Part shown: piece after piece, positions 11,801-23,000 of the stretch
Layout: each line of letters begins with the position of its first letter
Position numbering within the stretch: position 1 is the first letter of the stretch
Source of the DNA: Cinnamomum chago
Lineage: Eukaryota; Streptophyta; Magnoliopsida; Laurales; Lauraceae
Direction of reading: 5' to 3'
Assembly: GCA_038049695.1 (NCBI GenBank)
Contig: CP142453.1
Span: 128,847,001 to 128,911,000, forward strand
DNA: 64,000 bases
Made by a program: the position numbers and the translations under genes
Notes under the pieces: generated by a model
Databases searched by the model: none
Told to the model about the DNA's origin: nothing
The model's input: only the letters and a program-made list of their open reading frames with translations

Positions 11801-14014
11801 TTGAGACACATTCTCCCACGAAGGTGAAAGACTCATCAACAAGTATATGATTTGAAAATCTTCGTCCATTTCTTTTCCCAAGGTTGCGAGGTTACTATAT
11901 CGGACCGCCGTTTGATTAATGTGATCCCTCGTAGATGATCCTTCTGGCATCCTATAGTTAAGATATGCGTTGAATGCCTCCATCAAGTGATATTTGGAGG
12001 TTTCATCATATTTGTCTATAGCATAGTCATAGACTTTACCAAATCATTGAATATAAATCCGACCAGAAGATGCCTCATTGATTTGTTATCAAATACCCAT
12101 TATTCATACACATCATGATCTTCCTTAGGGGCATCATCAGCGGGTTTTGAAATCAAATCGGATTCATTTACATATGTTAATTAGCCAAAGTATAACAATG
12201 CGTTCATCCGACGCTTCCACACGGCTAAGTTTTTGCTGTACGTTAAAAATATTAGCCTTAGAGGTTTAGATACCAGTGACCGTTAAAAGAGAAAAATCAC
12301 CCTTATTTCTAAACCGCTAGATCATCTTCCCTTTTCTGCTACTGCGTAGATCTGCTCGTAAGGATTTCGCAGAATTAAATCGTTCATCGATCGAAGTCCG
12401 GATGCTCAAAATATCATAGTGCGAAGTTTTGAAGGTTAAAAAATCTCCCTGCCTGTGTCAGCGGTATGCTGATGTCATCACTCGTCGTCGCCTGCATCAG
12501 CACACCGTACCAGCGCCTGTTGGTGTGGGCCTGGTTTCTTTGGGTTGGGTCGGGTCCGCCCAAACTCATATCGTTTTGGGTTTTCCTGTTGCAATGACGC
12601 ACGCGTCCCGAGAAAATATGAGAAGACTGGGCCCGATTTCTTTTCTTCTGCACGTGGTCTGAGCTTCCACCAAAAACCAATTCTTTCCGATGCACGGAAC
12701 CCAAGGCTAGATGAGAAAAGAAAATCAAAGCACTTACTTTTCCTTTATGACGCGCGATACCGAGACGTCGTGAGAACTAAAATAAGAAAACAAGGCGTGC
12801 TCTCTTGACTTAGGGACATGAATCTCGAGGTAGAGCCAGAGGCGAGTAAATGAAGTCGTCTTCTTCCTCTACTTGCGTTTTTGGCATAGAAAAACGAAGA
12901 GGCTCCGGTCTGACGTGCAGATTTATGTGCGTATTGGCAATTGAAAAGTTTTGTGAATCATCACATCAATCTTAGAGCTCAAAAGTCCCACTTTTTAGAT
13001 ACGGGGGTTTTACTAAGATCTGATCTAAGTCTTTCATTAAATGGGATTGTAATCTCTATTGGCATCTGTACTCTCTCTCTGCTTGATCTGATGTAGAACT
13101 CATAGCATGCAGGTCACACGATTTTTTTAAAGTAACATGATACAAACTTGTTTGAACTTGGGAAATCGCAAATTAGAGTTCTAGAAACATGGACCCTGAT
13201 TAAAGAATCTGAGAAGCGAGAACAACTCAGATATTAACAAAGTCACGAACTCATGAAATTATTAATTAGAATAGCCATCAGCAAGCTGAAATGGTTCTAT
13301 AGGAGGCAAGGTGAAAAAAGTTACCAGGGCCTTAAAAGTAGTAAGAGAGCCATTTTTGTGCATGGACTTGTCAGCAGATGGGATGGAGGACTCCAGTAGG
13401 CACACCATTGAAACCCATTGGCCTCTGTTGAGGGAATCACCAACAAACACAAGCCTCTTCCCTCTCAGCCTCTCCAGCAGTGCTGTGGCATTGAACCTTG
13501 CTTACATGAAACACACCACAAATAACACAAATTGAAAAATGAAGAAAGAGAAATGAAACTAAATAGAAAGATGGAAAATGAATATGGAGTGACCCCGGGC
13601 GTAGCCACATATATGGTTACGAGGGTAGTCGACTTGACTGGCTTACACTTCTAAAATTTGCATGAAAATCTTGAGTTACCTTGGGAGGTTGCATTGGTGG
13701 GGCTGCCACCTCCAGTTCTGGTACTTCAAATCCTTTCTCCCAAACTTCTCACAGGCCAAGTCATCAGACAAGTATGTGCATTGCCTCTCGGAATACAATG
13801 GGTAGGACTCATTATCAAACACCCATCTCCCCGAAGACAGGTCGCACCGAGATGTCGCCAACCCTCCACCTGATCTCTCCCATCCCATCAGGTTCGAAAC
13901 CCATACACCAGACTTCCCCGAAACGGAGACAACAATGATGATGATGCCTGCGACGAAGAGGGAAATCATGGAATTGATACAGGTCCTTAATCCCCAGGCC
14001 TCTTTCTTGGCCAT
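5829..14014 (-). CDS. TBL: TBL/DUF231 protein, probable xylan O-acetyltransferase (copy 1)
   Basis: Five exons on the minus strand: 13680-14014, 13325-13496, 8684-8880, 7384-7542 and 5829-6183 (405 aa). All borders are GT/AG and all frames join. The family transfers acetyl groups to cell-wall polysaccharides in the Golgi; close relatives (TBL3/29-35 group) act on xylan. Residues ~13-32 form one membrane anchor after a short cytosolic tail. The Cys-rich TBL domain follows (~57-112), then the GDS motif (131-133) and the DxxH motif (D381, H384). Length is normal. Compared with copy 2, some C-terminal residues depart from the usual pattern (FWVHL where copy 2 has QWEPL, GVADAW where it has GVPDVW). 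Intron 2 (4444 bp) holds a degraded Copia element, intron 3 a hAT MITE and intron 4 a MITE. The open frame suggests a functional gene; the TBL33-like assignment is inferred. Confidence 0.88.
6654..6953. mobile_element. MITE-like insertion in intron 4 of TBL copy 1
   Basis: Imperfect inverted ends (about AAGGGCCCTATTTGTATGC at left, GCAAACAAAAGCAGTCCCTA at right) bracket an AT-rich insert. The matching intron of TBL copy 2 lacks it near 20870 (TTCATTCAAGAGTGAATTGC). A related insert is present in the inverted fragment near 57200-57520. The TSD is not clear, so the superfamily is open. Confidence 0.5.
8230..8585. mobile_element. hAT-type MITE, 8-bp TSD ATTTGGGG
   Basis: Terminal inverted repeats CAGGGGCGGAGCCA and TGGCTCCGCCACTG flank a 356-bp sequence without coding capacity. 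A perfect 8-bp duplication ATTTGGGG lies at 8222-8229 and 8586-8593. Eight-bp TSDs and CAG-starting ends are diagnostic for hAT. It sits in intron 3 of TBL copy 1; the corresponding intron of copy 2 is only 205 bp. Confidence 0.85.
9010..9150 (-). mobile_element. tRNA-like SINE remnant in intron 2
   Basis: On the minus strand the segment contains TAGCTCAGCTGGTAAGGGAC, very like a tRNA A box, and GATTGAGTCC, like a B box. It is absent from the same place in copy 2 (near 21895), so it is an insertion. It does not fold as a complete tRNA. Exact ends and TSD were not resolved. Confidence 0.45.
9425..13080 (-). mobile_element. Degraded Ty1/Copia retrotransposon in TBL intron 2
   Basis: The insert interrupts intron 2 of TBL copy 1, which is 4444 bp against 503 bp in copy 2. 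It runs in the same orientation as the host gene. The polyprotein lies at 9429-12280. Sequence from ~12280 to ~13080 is likely leader and 5' LTR, but I found no matching 3' LTR. The 3' half of reverse transcriptase and RNase H are missing, so the element is truncated. Outer limits are approximate; paralogous intron sequence resumes near 13090. Confidence 0.7.
9429..12280 (-). pseudogene. Copia gag-pol polyprotein, broken and truncated
   Basis: Domains appear in Copia order on the minus strand. Gag starts near 12280 ([18 protein letters not shown]). A zinc knuckle [14 protein letters not shown] lies near 11575. The protease motif [10 protein letters not shown] is near 11430. GAG-pre-integrase and the integrase start lie at 10805-11100, and the later integrase ([14 protein letters not shown]) at 10152-10541. 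The first part of reverse transcriptase ([20 protein letters not shown] to the NRALYGLK motif) is at 9429-9758. Stops and frameshifts separate the blocks, and the RT catalytic YVDD region is absent. It cannot move by itself. Confidence 0.85.
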
Positions 14015-14069
14015 TTACTTTCTTCACACCACCAAGGAAGACTCTTGTTACATTTATTAGGTCTGTGTC

Positions 14070-14076
14070 TTATAAA
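14070..14076 (-). promoter_or_regulatory. TATA box of TBL copy 1
   Basis: TTTATAA on the minus strand lies about 56 bases upstream of the ATG, predicting a short leader of roughly 25-30 bases. The same box is conserved upstream of copy 2 at 26512-26519. Confidence 0.55.
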
Positions 14077-14307
14077 GAAGCAAAGGATGCCATGGACCAT
14101 GGTATATGATTTTCTATGAGGTGACTGAGCACTAACTAAGTAGCCTTTAACCAGTTAGGAGTTAGACTATGAAACTTGGAATCGTAGATGAAAATTCCCC
14201 TACACCATAAATAAAGGTTGTTCCCTCGCTTCAAAAACAGAGAAACAAAAAAGATAAAAACCTGATGGCTAATGGCCACCACTCGCGTTGATTGTGGATC
14301 TAAGTTT

Positions 14308-14497
14308 GGATCACCTATCGCATTTGTTATATCTTCACCGTAAGTTGACCAATAACAGTCCGCCACGTCATCCAAAAACTCAGATGATTTTGAAGTTTAA
14401 AAAGATTAAATTAGATAAAAGAAAATCATCTAAATTTTTGGATGACGTAGCGGGTTGTTATTGGTCTACTCACGGTAAATGTACTCGATCTATTTAT
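14308..14497. mobile_element. Foldback MITE (same family as 47324/51748)
   Basis: Left arm GGATCACCTATCGCAT... with TTCACCGTAAGTTGACCAATAACA is mirrored by TGTTATTGGTCTACTCACGGTAAATG on the right. An inner inverted pair is AGATGATTTT and AAAATCATCT. The same family forms the MITE split at 47324-51748. It lies ~300 bp upstream of the TBL copy 1 start, so it may affect that promoter. Ends are approximate. Confidence 0.65.
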
Positions 14498-14530
14498 TTT
14501 CAGAGACATATAGTATGATCAGGATCCCGA

Positions 14531-14680
14531 TCCATTGAACAAAGGGTTGGGAAGGTGAAAATGACCTGGAATGTTTATCTTTTCTTATGATAGGAGCATG
14601 TGGGATCCATTGAACAAAGGGTGGGAAGGTGAAAATGACCTGGAATGTTTATCTTTTCTTATGATAGGAGCATGTGGGGC
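14531..14680. repeat. 75-bp tandem duplication
   Basis: A ~75-bp sequence beginning TCCATTGAACAAAGGG occurs at 14531 and again at 14606. The paralogous place in unit 2 (about 29870-29960) has only one copy, so the duplication happened after the segmental duplication. Confidence 0.75.
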
Positions 14681-14741
14681 TTTGTTGCTTGTAAGAATAT
14701 ATGAATGAATGATGAAGCAACAGATACACACATGGCTAACT

Positions 14742-15616
14742 CAGTGGCGGCTCCAAGAATTCAAGTCAGTGGAGTCAATAAAAACTTATCTTTTACAAAT
14801 CGAATAAATTTATTTTCTCCTTTATCAACATCTGTCATCTACTTTTGATAATTCGATAAATATAATATAAAATTCTCAAATAATCTATTTTCGATAATTC
14901 GACAAATATAATATTGAATTCTAAAATAAATAAATAAATAAATAGGAATTTTAATACATTGTTACTAATAGTTATTAATCAAAAAAGAAAATCCAAATAC
15001 ATAAACTCCTATAGCTGCCCTCAACATGTTTTCAAGTGTTGAAATCGTTGCATAATAGCTTAATTATCAATAGTAGCAACCACATATTTTTTATTATATG
15101 TGAACAAATAGTCATTCATCCATTGATCTCCCATTTGATTACGCAATATGTTATTTACGTATTTTATTGCTGAAAAAAATCTTTTTACCGTCGCAGTTGC
15201 TACTAATAAAATCAATGCTAATTTTAAAAACAAAAAAATCAATTGGTGTAAGATATCATTCTCCATCTCCACTAATTTTCTAGCAATGTCACCAATTCCT
15301 TTAAGGTCTAAAAATTCGTTGCTAGAGCACATATCAGTAATGTGGGCCTATTAATTTTTTTTTTATATTTTGGCAGACAATTAACCCATTAACTTAGGCG
15401 GTAGGTATTTTATGGTGAGTTTTGTTCACTACCACAGCAACAACGAAAATGTGTAAAGTTAGCTAATGTGGGGGTGAAACTCTTAAATTGAGTTGGGTCA
15501 AACTCAAAAGTTTACGTGGAGCCAAATTCAAAATTTCAATTCATGGCATTAAAATTTTTATTTTAAAATATTTTTTTCAGATCTAATTGACCCCACTGTC
15601 TGTGACGCCGCCCATG
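14742..15616. mobile_element. hAT transposon derivative with transposase remnant
   Basis: The left end is CAGTGGCGGCTCCAAG and the right end is a decayed GTGACGCCGCCCATG. Flanking 8-bp sequences GGCTAACT (14734-14741) and GGCTGACT (15617-15624) match at 7 of 8 positions, the size expected for hAT. At 875 bp it carries only the transposase C-terminus, so it is an internally deleted, non-autonomous copy. Confidence 0.75.
15019..15332 (-). pseudogene. hAT transposase C-terminal dimerisation fragment
   Basis: The minus-strand frame includes VATATVKRFFSAIKYV and LRNQMGDQWMNDYLFTY, typical of the hAT C-terminal dimerisation domain (TTF/ZMYM-like transposases). An in-frame stop at about 15060 is followed by AIMQRFQHLKTC, the usual tail of this family, so the frame has decayed by point mutation. 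The N-terminal zinc-finger and catalytic core are absent. Confidence 0.75.
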
Positions 15617-16376
15617 GGCTGACTGCTGTTGGAGCCTTTTCTCTCTCCTTTCCTTTCTTTTCTTTTTTTGGCTTTGCCCCTCAGTATCACGCATGTCTAG
15701 GAATCGAACCTTGGGTCTTCATGTTTAAAGCAACACTCCTTACTACCAGCCCAACTCATCAAAGAGGCCAAGCAACAAATACTTGAAGCATTCATTCTCC
15801 CCGGGAATGTGACTGAACAAATACATGGAGCAAACACGGGATAGCCCGATTGGTCACCGCATTGAGAACGAAGGCAAAGAAAAAAAAATCACTCACTTTA
15901 CTTGAAGATGAATCAAGATATAAAAGAAATTGGATATTAGTAACATCAGTTTCGTCATTTTGTCTGTGATGAATGATGATTAAAGAAACGTGTTACATGA
16001 GAACAGTGTTGAGTGGTGAATACTTGGCCCACATATCCAACAAGTGAACTGGAGTGTTGTTGAATTTGCAGGTGGATTAGGCCGTGGGTCTTTTTTGTAC
16101 ATTGAATATGGATGTTCAGCTGGTGGAACTTGACCACAAACATATGAGTAATTGACAACTCCTTCAGGTAGGGGTGGCAGAGGTTGGTTCTATCAAGTTC
16201 AGGTCAGTTGAGAACTGTGTAATATGCAGAGACTCAACCAAAATCCAAACCCAACCTGTTTATTAATTGAGTTGTAAATGTCAGACTGGACCCTTAGTTA
16301 ACAGGTTAGGTTTTGGTAGGGATGTAAATGGGTTGTGTTGGACATTGGATATGTTAGACCTGGAAACAGACCCGAC
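15617..16376. other. Unit 1/unit 2 junction, no gene
   Basis: Apart from the SINE remnant there is no gene. From about 15958 the sequence repeats that of position 1 onward and of 30090 onward, marking the start of tandem unit 2. The junction itself shows no obvious transposon end. Confidence 0.5.
15640..15775 (-). mobile_element. SINE-like remnant
   Basis: On the minus strand a B-box-like GGTTCGATTCCTA sits ~45 bases after an A-box-like GGGCTGGTAGTAAGG. The T-rich run at 15650-15670 would be the A-rich tail. It is not a real tRNA gene, because spacing and folding do not fit. No TSD was resolved. Confidence 0.4.
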
Positions 16377-16616
16377 TTATATATATATATATATATATGG
16401 GGCCAGCTCTCTTAAGCCAGCTCTCTTAAGCTTAAGCTTAGGATAAGATAAGCTCAAGTGTGTGGTGGGGCCCACCTGGAGACCCACATGGAGATGGAGG
16501 TGGGGGGGATTTTAAAGACTTCCTAAAATCTTCCTCTTTGTAAAAAATCAGCCCCAACTATTATTTCTATCATCTTCATATGAGCCCAAAAGTTTAATAG
16601 TCAATAGTCCATTCGG

Positions 16617-16661
<45 letters not shown>

Positions 16662-17031
16662 CAAGGCTCCCCTAAGCTTAAGCTTAGGATAAAATCTCGT
16701 AAGTTCATGCTTGTGGGGCCCACCGTTGGTCCATCCAAATGGACCAAACACATGACCCCTCTAAATTGTACATGTCCACTAAGTTTCGGTCAAATCCAAA
16801 TTTACTGGACCGTTGGATCGACTATTATCGATTTGAATGGACTATTGACCATTAAACTTTTGGGCCCATATGGAGATGATAAAAATCACGGTCATAACTA
16901 ATTTTTTTGCAGAGAGGAACATTTCAGGAAGTCCTTGAAATCCCCCCAACCCCCATCCCCATGTGGGTCCCCAGGTGGACCTCACCGCACACTTGAACTT
17001 ACCTTACCCTAAGCTTGAACTAAGGAGAACC

Positions 17032-17091
<60 letters not shown>
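16377..17091. repeat. Large inverted repeat bounded by (AT)n tracts
   Basis: Two ~205-225-bp arms (about 16398-16620 and 16835-17038) are imperfect reverse complements. Landmarks are CCCACATGGAGATGGAGG against CCCATCCCCATGTGGG, and AGCCCAAAAGTTTAATAGTC against its complement near 16850. (AT)n tracts lie at the left end (16377-16398), in the middle (16620-16659) and at the right end (17040-17091). The insert is absent from units 1 and 3. It resembles (TA)n-associated MITEs; the superfamily is uncertain. Confidence 0.6.
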
Positions 17092-17101
<10 letters not shown>

Positions 17102-18110
17102 CACACCAGCTAGACCAAAGTCCAGACCCAGCTCAACATCTAGAGCATAAAAATCATCATGATGAAGTGCAGTTCAGCATTTGAACTATATATTGACCCG
17201 AATGATTATGATGAACTATGAAATGGAACTGGGCTTTCCTTTCAGGCCCATCGGTATAGACCCTCGTTCTGGACTCCATTTTTAGTTAGGATATGGGCCT
17301 GAAAGGTAAGCCCAGTTCCATTTCATATCGATGTATATATGTATGCTACTTTGCACTATATATAATTGGAATGAGCTGTGTCTTAATAATACAAAAGCCC
17401 AAGCACATCTTGTTTTCTATTGAGCCAGAAATGATGCCCAACTCAGGCCATGGACCTAAAAACACATTCCAAAACCATCCCATCAGCTGAGGCCACTCCA
17501 AGTTCGGACCAAGGCTGATCCGGCCTGGGGGTAAAGATTCATGGAATATGAGTGACTGTGGAGGTTGTTTACTTTCTGTGTTTATGGTTGATAGCTTTTC
17601 AATAAACAAACCCATTGCATAAATTCTCTGTGAGATTCATCAAGGAATGATCTCTATTCATACAACCTATTAACACTTCAAATTTAAACTATATAAGTAT
17701 ATTCTAACTAATCCTTTTATCTCTAATACCCTCCCTTAATCGCATGGGCCCTTTCATGCAACCCTTGATCTCTAACAATCAACTGCCAATCTGGCAAAAA
17801 TAACAAATTGCTTTGCTAGTGATCACTGTCTGTATGTGGATTAATCATTGTCACAATCCTCTCCTTTGAATATGTTGATGTTGGCGGTTCACTACCTATA
17901 GTCAGATCTGTTGTGACCTCTTCCAAAAGCTTTTGATAATACAATTTGACAAAGATGACAATATCATAAGTCCTGAAAAATTGGATGGTAAGAGAGGTAC
18001 TAGAGAGGATGCTCAGTTTTTGTTGAAGTAGAAAAACCGACGTGATTATTGTGGAAGCATGAAGGATGGTGCCATGGCCAACTTGACCACAAGATTATTA
18101 TTATTATTAT
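17092..18110. other. Unit 2 flank, no gene
   Basis: Sequence up to ~17540 parallels units 1 and 3 (for example GCCCAACTCAGGCCATGGAC). From 17540 to 18110 I see no gene or paired repeats, only an (ATT)n run just before the solo LTR. Confidence 0.5.
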
Positions 18111-18648
18111 TGATGATGCCAAAAAGTGGTTTTCGGGCACCACCGGTCAAGTGATTGGTAAATGATGTGAAATTAATGAAGAGAGAGAGAGTTTATAGTG
18201 GTTCGGTCATTGTGACCTACGTCCACTTAAATTGATTGCTTTACTACTTCGGAGAGGAGATTACAAGGTAGTCAGATACAATGATAGTGAGAAAAATCCA
18301 TCTTTCCTCCGTTAGTAGGACTCTCCTTTTATAGTCTTTCCCCAACGGGTGGGGAGGATCTCCCGCGATCTCAAACGGTGTACGCTCCAGTCTGGTGAAG
18401 TCTCCCGCACTGTCCTCAACAGATGAGTAGATAAGATCTCTTCCGCAGGACTTGGTGAAAGCCGGTAGATGGAACGACGCGTGTGCTGACTCTGTCATTC
18501 GATGGATCCGGACCCGGCCCTTAACGGGTAGATGACGACCCGGGCTCATCATGGACTTGGATTAGTTGGTCTTGACCCGCTATCGTGGACCGAGCTGTTT
18601 GGGCCTAACTCGTCACTACGGACCGAGTCATTTGGGCCTGTCCCATCA
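18111..18648 (-). mobile_element. Solo LTR of the gag-only retroelement family, TSD ATTAT
   Basis: The sequence starts TGATGATGCCAAAAAGTGG and ends GGCCTGTCCCATCA, matching the LTRs at 40017-40525 and 43187-43695 and, in reverse, those at 47464-48015. A TSD ATTAT lies at 18106-18110 and 18649-18653. The family TATA motif (TATAAAAGGAG on the minus strand) is conserved. No internal region remains, so it is a recombination product. Confidence 0.9.
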
Positions 18649-20047
18649 ATTATTATTATTATTAAGCTGGGATATTGGTGGTACTATAAACTGAAGATCA
18701 GGAATCAATCCCTCATCATGTGTGTAAAACATTCCAACACCACTCAACCATGAGTGTATATAACCACCTATCTAAAAGTTGTATTTCCAAACAACCAACT
18801 TTGTTTTTGGTTTATACATATACTACACTTACACAGTTATACTCTCTACAAACATCAAAGGTAGGAAGAAAAAAAAAAAAGGCCTTCTGACCACTTAGAT
18901 TGGTTTGATTAAAAATAACAGAAAAAAAGCCTGTGATAGTTTAAGCCAATGGGGAAGAAAAAATAAACTCACACCCACAACCCCACATAGTAACTTCCAA
19001 AGCAATGGTAGTTGGTTGAAATACAATATAGTAGGTTGGTAATTGATTTGAGTTATTCTAAAAGGTTATTGCAAACTCATGTGAGGTTCAATCTGTGTAG
19101 TCTTTTAAGAAAATATGGGGTTGCAAATAAAACCAGAAATAGAAGGGTTGCTGACAGATCTATAAAAGAAAGTAGTTATAGGAAAATATTCACCTGCGCG
19201 CGCTTTAGAAAAGGAAGGTAGTTATAGGAAAATATTCACCAGCGCTGTACATGGGCACAGTCCTACTATCCTAATGTGCTGAAAGCACCGTCCGCATGTG
19301 TGCAAAGCGCAGGAGATGATTTTCCAGTGGTTTTATATGAATTTCCATTTTTTAAATTTCATGACTATTAGATGTCATCACATGTACCAACTTAAGCTCA
19401 AGGATACTATGCAAAACCTTGGCTCAATTTGACTCTGAAGTTAAGTAATCATCTTTTGATAAGCATAGGGCCAAAGATTTAATGGACGAGATCTTTTAGA
19501 GTAGGAGATATGTGTAAAATGAACCCTTCAAAATGACCCAAAAACTCAAGGCCCGCGCTTGCAGACCATGAGCTCCCTTCCCCTTCCCCTTTGGTTGGAT
19601 TTGGACTGAGTTTGTTAGTTGTTGCCCTGGGTGCAGTTCTCTTTTCCGGCCTAATAACAAGATGGAACTGATTTGTGCCATCTTTAGCCTTGGGTCCATT
19701 TAGACACACAGAAATCAGATGGGAAAACAAATTTAGGAAACTGTCCACAATCCAAATTTGAGAGAGAGAGCCCCCTGGGGAACATGTAAACTTTTGACCA
19801 TTTGATGGAAATGTGTACATTTCTTCTGAATCTTAAGCAGTTACATCTTTCAATGGAAGATATGGTACGTAAAAACAAACTTAATTTCTCTATATGCCTA
19901 AAAGAAACATTTATAGTACACTTTGATTTTATTATCTAATATCAGAAGCATATATGCACATTTCTCCTTCAGAGACAGAAAAGAAAAATCGGAATCACAA
20001 TTTAAACGCAAAAAAAAAAAAAGATCGCCTTCTTTTACCTGAAAATG
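18649..20047. other. 3' flank of TBL copy 2, no gene
   Basis: This corresponds to 1240-1930 plus 4912-5828 of unit 1, without the gypsy solo LTR. Around 19150-19260 there is a small duplication (GTAGTTATAGGAAAATATTC twice) next to a GCGC-rich stretch not seen in unit 1. No coding region supported. Confidence 0.5.
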
Positions 20048-23000
20048 TTATTTTGAGAAAATGTATGCATAAAGTAGCTCATTCCATACATCAGGCACTC
20101 CAGGAAGACACCAATGTATGCAATCAGCATAGCTTCTGGGGTTCAATAACTGCTCTTCTGTCAAAGGCTCCCATTGCTTCCTATAGATTGAAGGGTGGCC
20201 TTCTTTTCGATTCTCTGACAGTTGTGTGATGTTGATTATTTGAACATTTATATCTCTCTCTCTTAATCCATCGATTGTCGTTGTAATTATCTTCATCATT
20301 TGGTCATCAGTGGCGTTATGTCGATATCCTCCCTTTGTAATTGGCTCTGTTTCGCTGTAACAGTTTTGTTCCCTGCTTGCACCCCAATCGCCCCCCCTAA
20401 AAATTTCACAATAGCAAACTGATGTTCTTATTATTATGTAATTGTAACTGTTCTTGTTGTTTTTCTTCTTGTTGCATTGTCATTTTCATAATCATGGTAG
20501 TGCCAGCCATATTTTGGAAAAATTGGCACCCACTGAAGAGCATCACAAATTCACTGTGATGCCTAAAACAAGTGGATATGAACTAATTTCAATATTAGTA
20601 GATATTGTCCATGTCAATTGAATTAGGAGCAAGCAAAGAGAAAGGTTGCATTCAGCTGTTCTAGTCATTTAATCTAACTTTCTCATAAGGTGGTTATGAT
20701 TATCAAAAGGAAGTAGTCTTTTATAGTTTAATACATGCATACAGCTGGTAGCTAAGATGGACTCCACAAGATCCTACCTACTGATTGGAGTTGATTTTTT
20801 TTTATTTAATCATTCCAACACTATATATGAATATGCCAATATGCTAATGCAAGGACATAAATTTTCATTCAAGAGTGAATTGCATATACTTTTGTTTTGG
20901 TATCCATGAATTGCATATACTTATGCTCCATGTGTTCCACCTCTTTAGGGCCCAACTTTGACCCGTCAGACGCCTGTACTCTACTAGTACTACCCCATTG
21001 AGGGAGATCAGTTTGTGTTTACTGGTGGTGCTCATGGGCCTAATCAAGCCCAACCCACTCCCTGCCCATCATTAGGCTCTTTTTAGGTGGCGGGCTATTG
21101 CCGGGCTAAATATTTTCACTGGATTTTATGGGCTAGGCCTGGGCCTATATGCACTTGAATTCATGTCTTGCCAAGCACATTTGAGTTCAGGGCTTGCCAG
21201 ATGATAAAGGGATGGGATGTAGAAAAAAAAAATTACTTTTGGTGTGTGGGCGACATGCTGATGAAGAAAACCTGGGTTCTGGTAGGATCCACGTGGGCTT
21301 CAAGCCAGTATGACCATGTTCTCAAGGCCATCTCGTAGCCACGCAACATCTCCATCTCTTTGTAAATTCCATCATTCTCCTCAATTGAACCCCACCTAAT
21401 CACATTCACTGCGCCATCATCAGTATACATTTATTCAAGATTTTATGACGAGGCCAACTTGTAACAACAACAATGGGCCTGGAATTGCGCTTTGTTCAGG
21501 TATCATTAGAAAATATAAAAATCTTAGAACAGTCATGGAATCTAGCTATGCTGTAGTGGCTCACTGCATGGATTAGATACTTAACTTGCTTGTTACTTAC
21601 CAGATGTTCATTTTCTCCCTTCTCCACCAGAGATAGGAATTGAAGACCAGTATGTCTGCACCTGCCCAATGCCTTGCATGCTTTATGATGGACTCAGCCC
21701 TCACAATCCGTTCCGGAACTCGGTGAACCACCGGGTCATCTGAGTTTGACTCCACCAGCAAAGGAGCCCAGTAAAATTCTACTGATGCATTATATTCCTG
21801 CATTATAAGTGAACTGCTTGAAATAGGAGAAACGCTCATGCATAGATAGATACCCCACTTTCTTGTTCCATGCATGAATAGAGATTTTGATGATAACCTG
21901 TCTTGAGTTGTAGCATTTTAAGCTGACCCCAAAATGGCTGGTTGTGTTTGGGCTTGGGCCCAGTTTTAGTTTACCAGTAATAATTTCTTTCTTAACAAAG
22001 AGAAAAATGAATCACCTATTGGCACCCTCTAAAGTTAAAATTAAAACTTTAGAGATCATGACAGATTATAATAATCTGATCAAAGAGACAAGGACACTGA
22101 CCTAGGAACACAAATACAATCTCGGAGAACTGAATTGGATTAGAGAAATCGCAGATTAAAGTTCAAAAACTTAGATGGTAATAGCACAACTCTGATTGAA
22201 CTTTGAAGATTCTGAAAACAATTCAGATATGATTTTATTAACATAGTCATCAACCATATGAAATGGGTTTATAGGAGGCAGGGTGAAAAAAAAAAGTTAC
22301 CAAGGCCTTAAAAGTAGTAAGAGATCCATTGGTGTGCATGGACTTGTGAGTAGAGGGGATGGAGGACTCTAGTAGGCACACCATTGAAACCCATTGGCCT
22401 CTGTTGAGGGAATCACCAACAAACACAAGCCTCTTCCCTCTCAGCCTCTCCAACAGTGCTGTGGCATTGAACCTTGCTAACATGAAACACACCAACAAAT
22501 AACAGAAATTGAAAAATGAAGGGAAAAAAAATCTAAATAGAAAGATGGAAAATGAATATGATACACTAGCCAGGTTAGATAGATACATAATCTCTCTATT
22601 GATCTATTTCAGTTTGAATTTTTTTTAAATGATAAAACTAAGGTTCTTATTTATCTGGCGTCCGCCTTTTGAATTCTCAATGTTCATAACATATATTGTG
22701 CAAAAAAAAAATGGTATAATTGTTGTAACCAGTACTGTTGCAGATATCGCGTATATATATTTTGATATTATTGTGATTATTATAATATTTTTTTCAAAAA
22801 ATAGAAATGTTAGGAATTAGATTCAAACCAAAACAGTAACAAAAACGTTGACAAACCTTACCACTTGGCAAACAAGCAATTGTTGGAGTAATTTTATATA
22901 GAATAATATATAAAGCTTATTACTTTTTACAGGTACTTTTTTTCCAATGGTCCTTTATCAGAGATTTTGGAGTACATGGGGTTTATGGTTGGTGTTTCTA

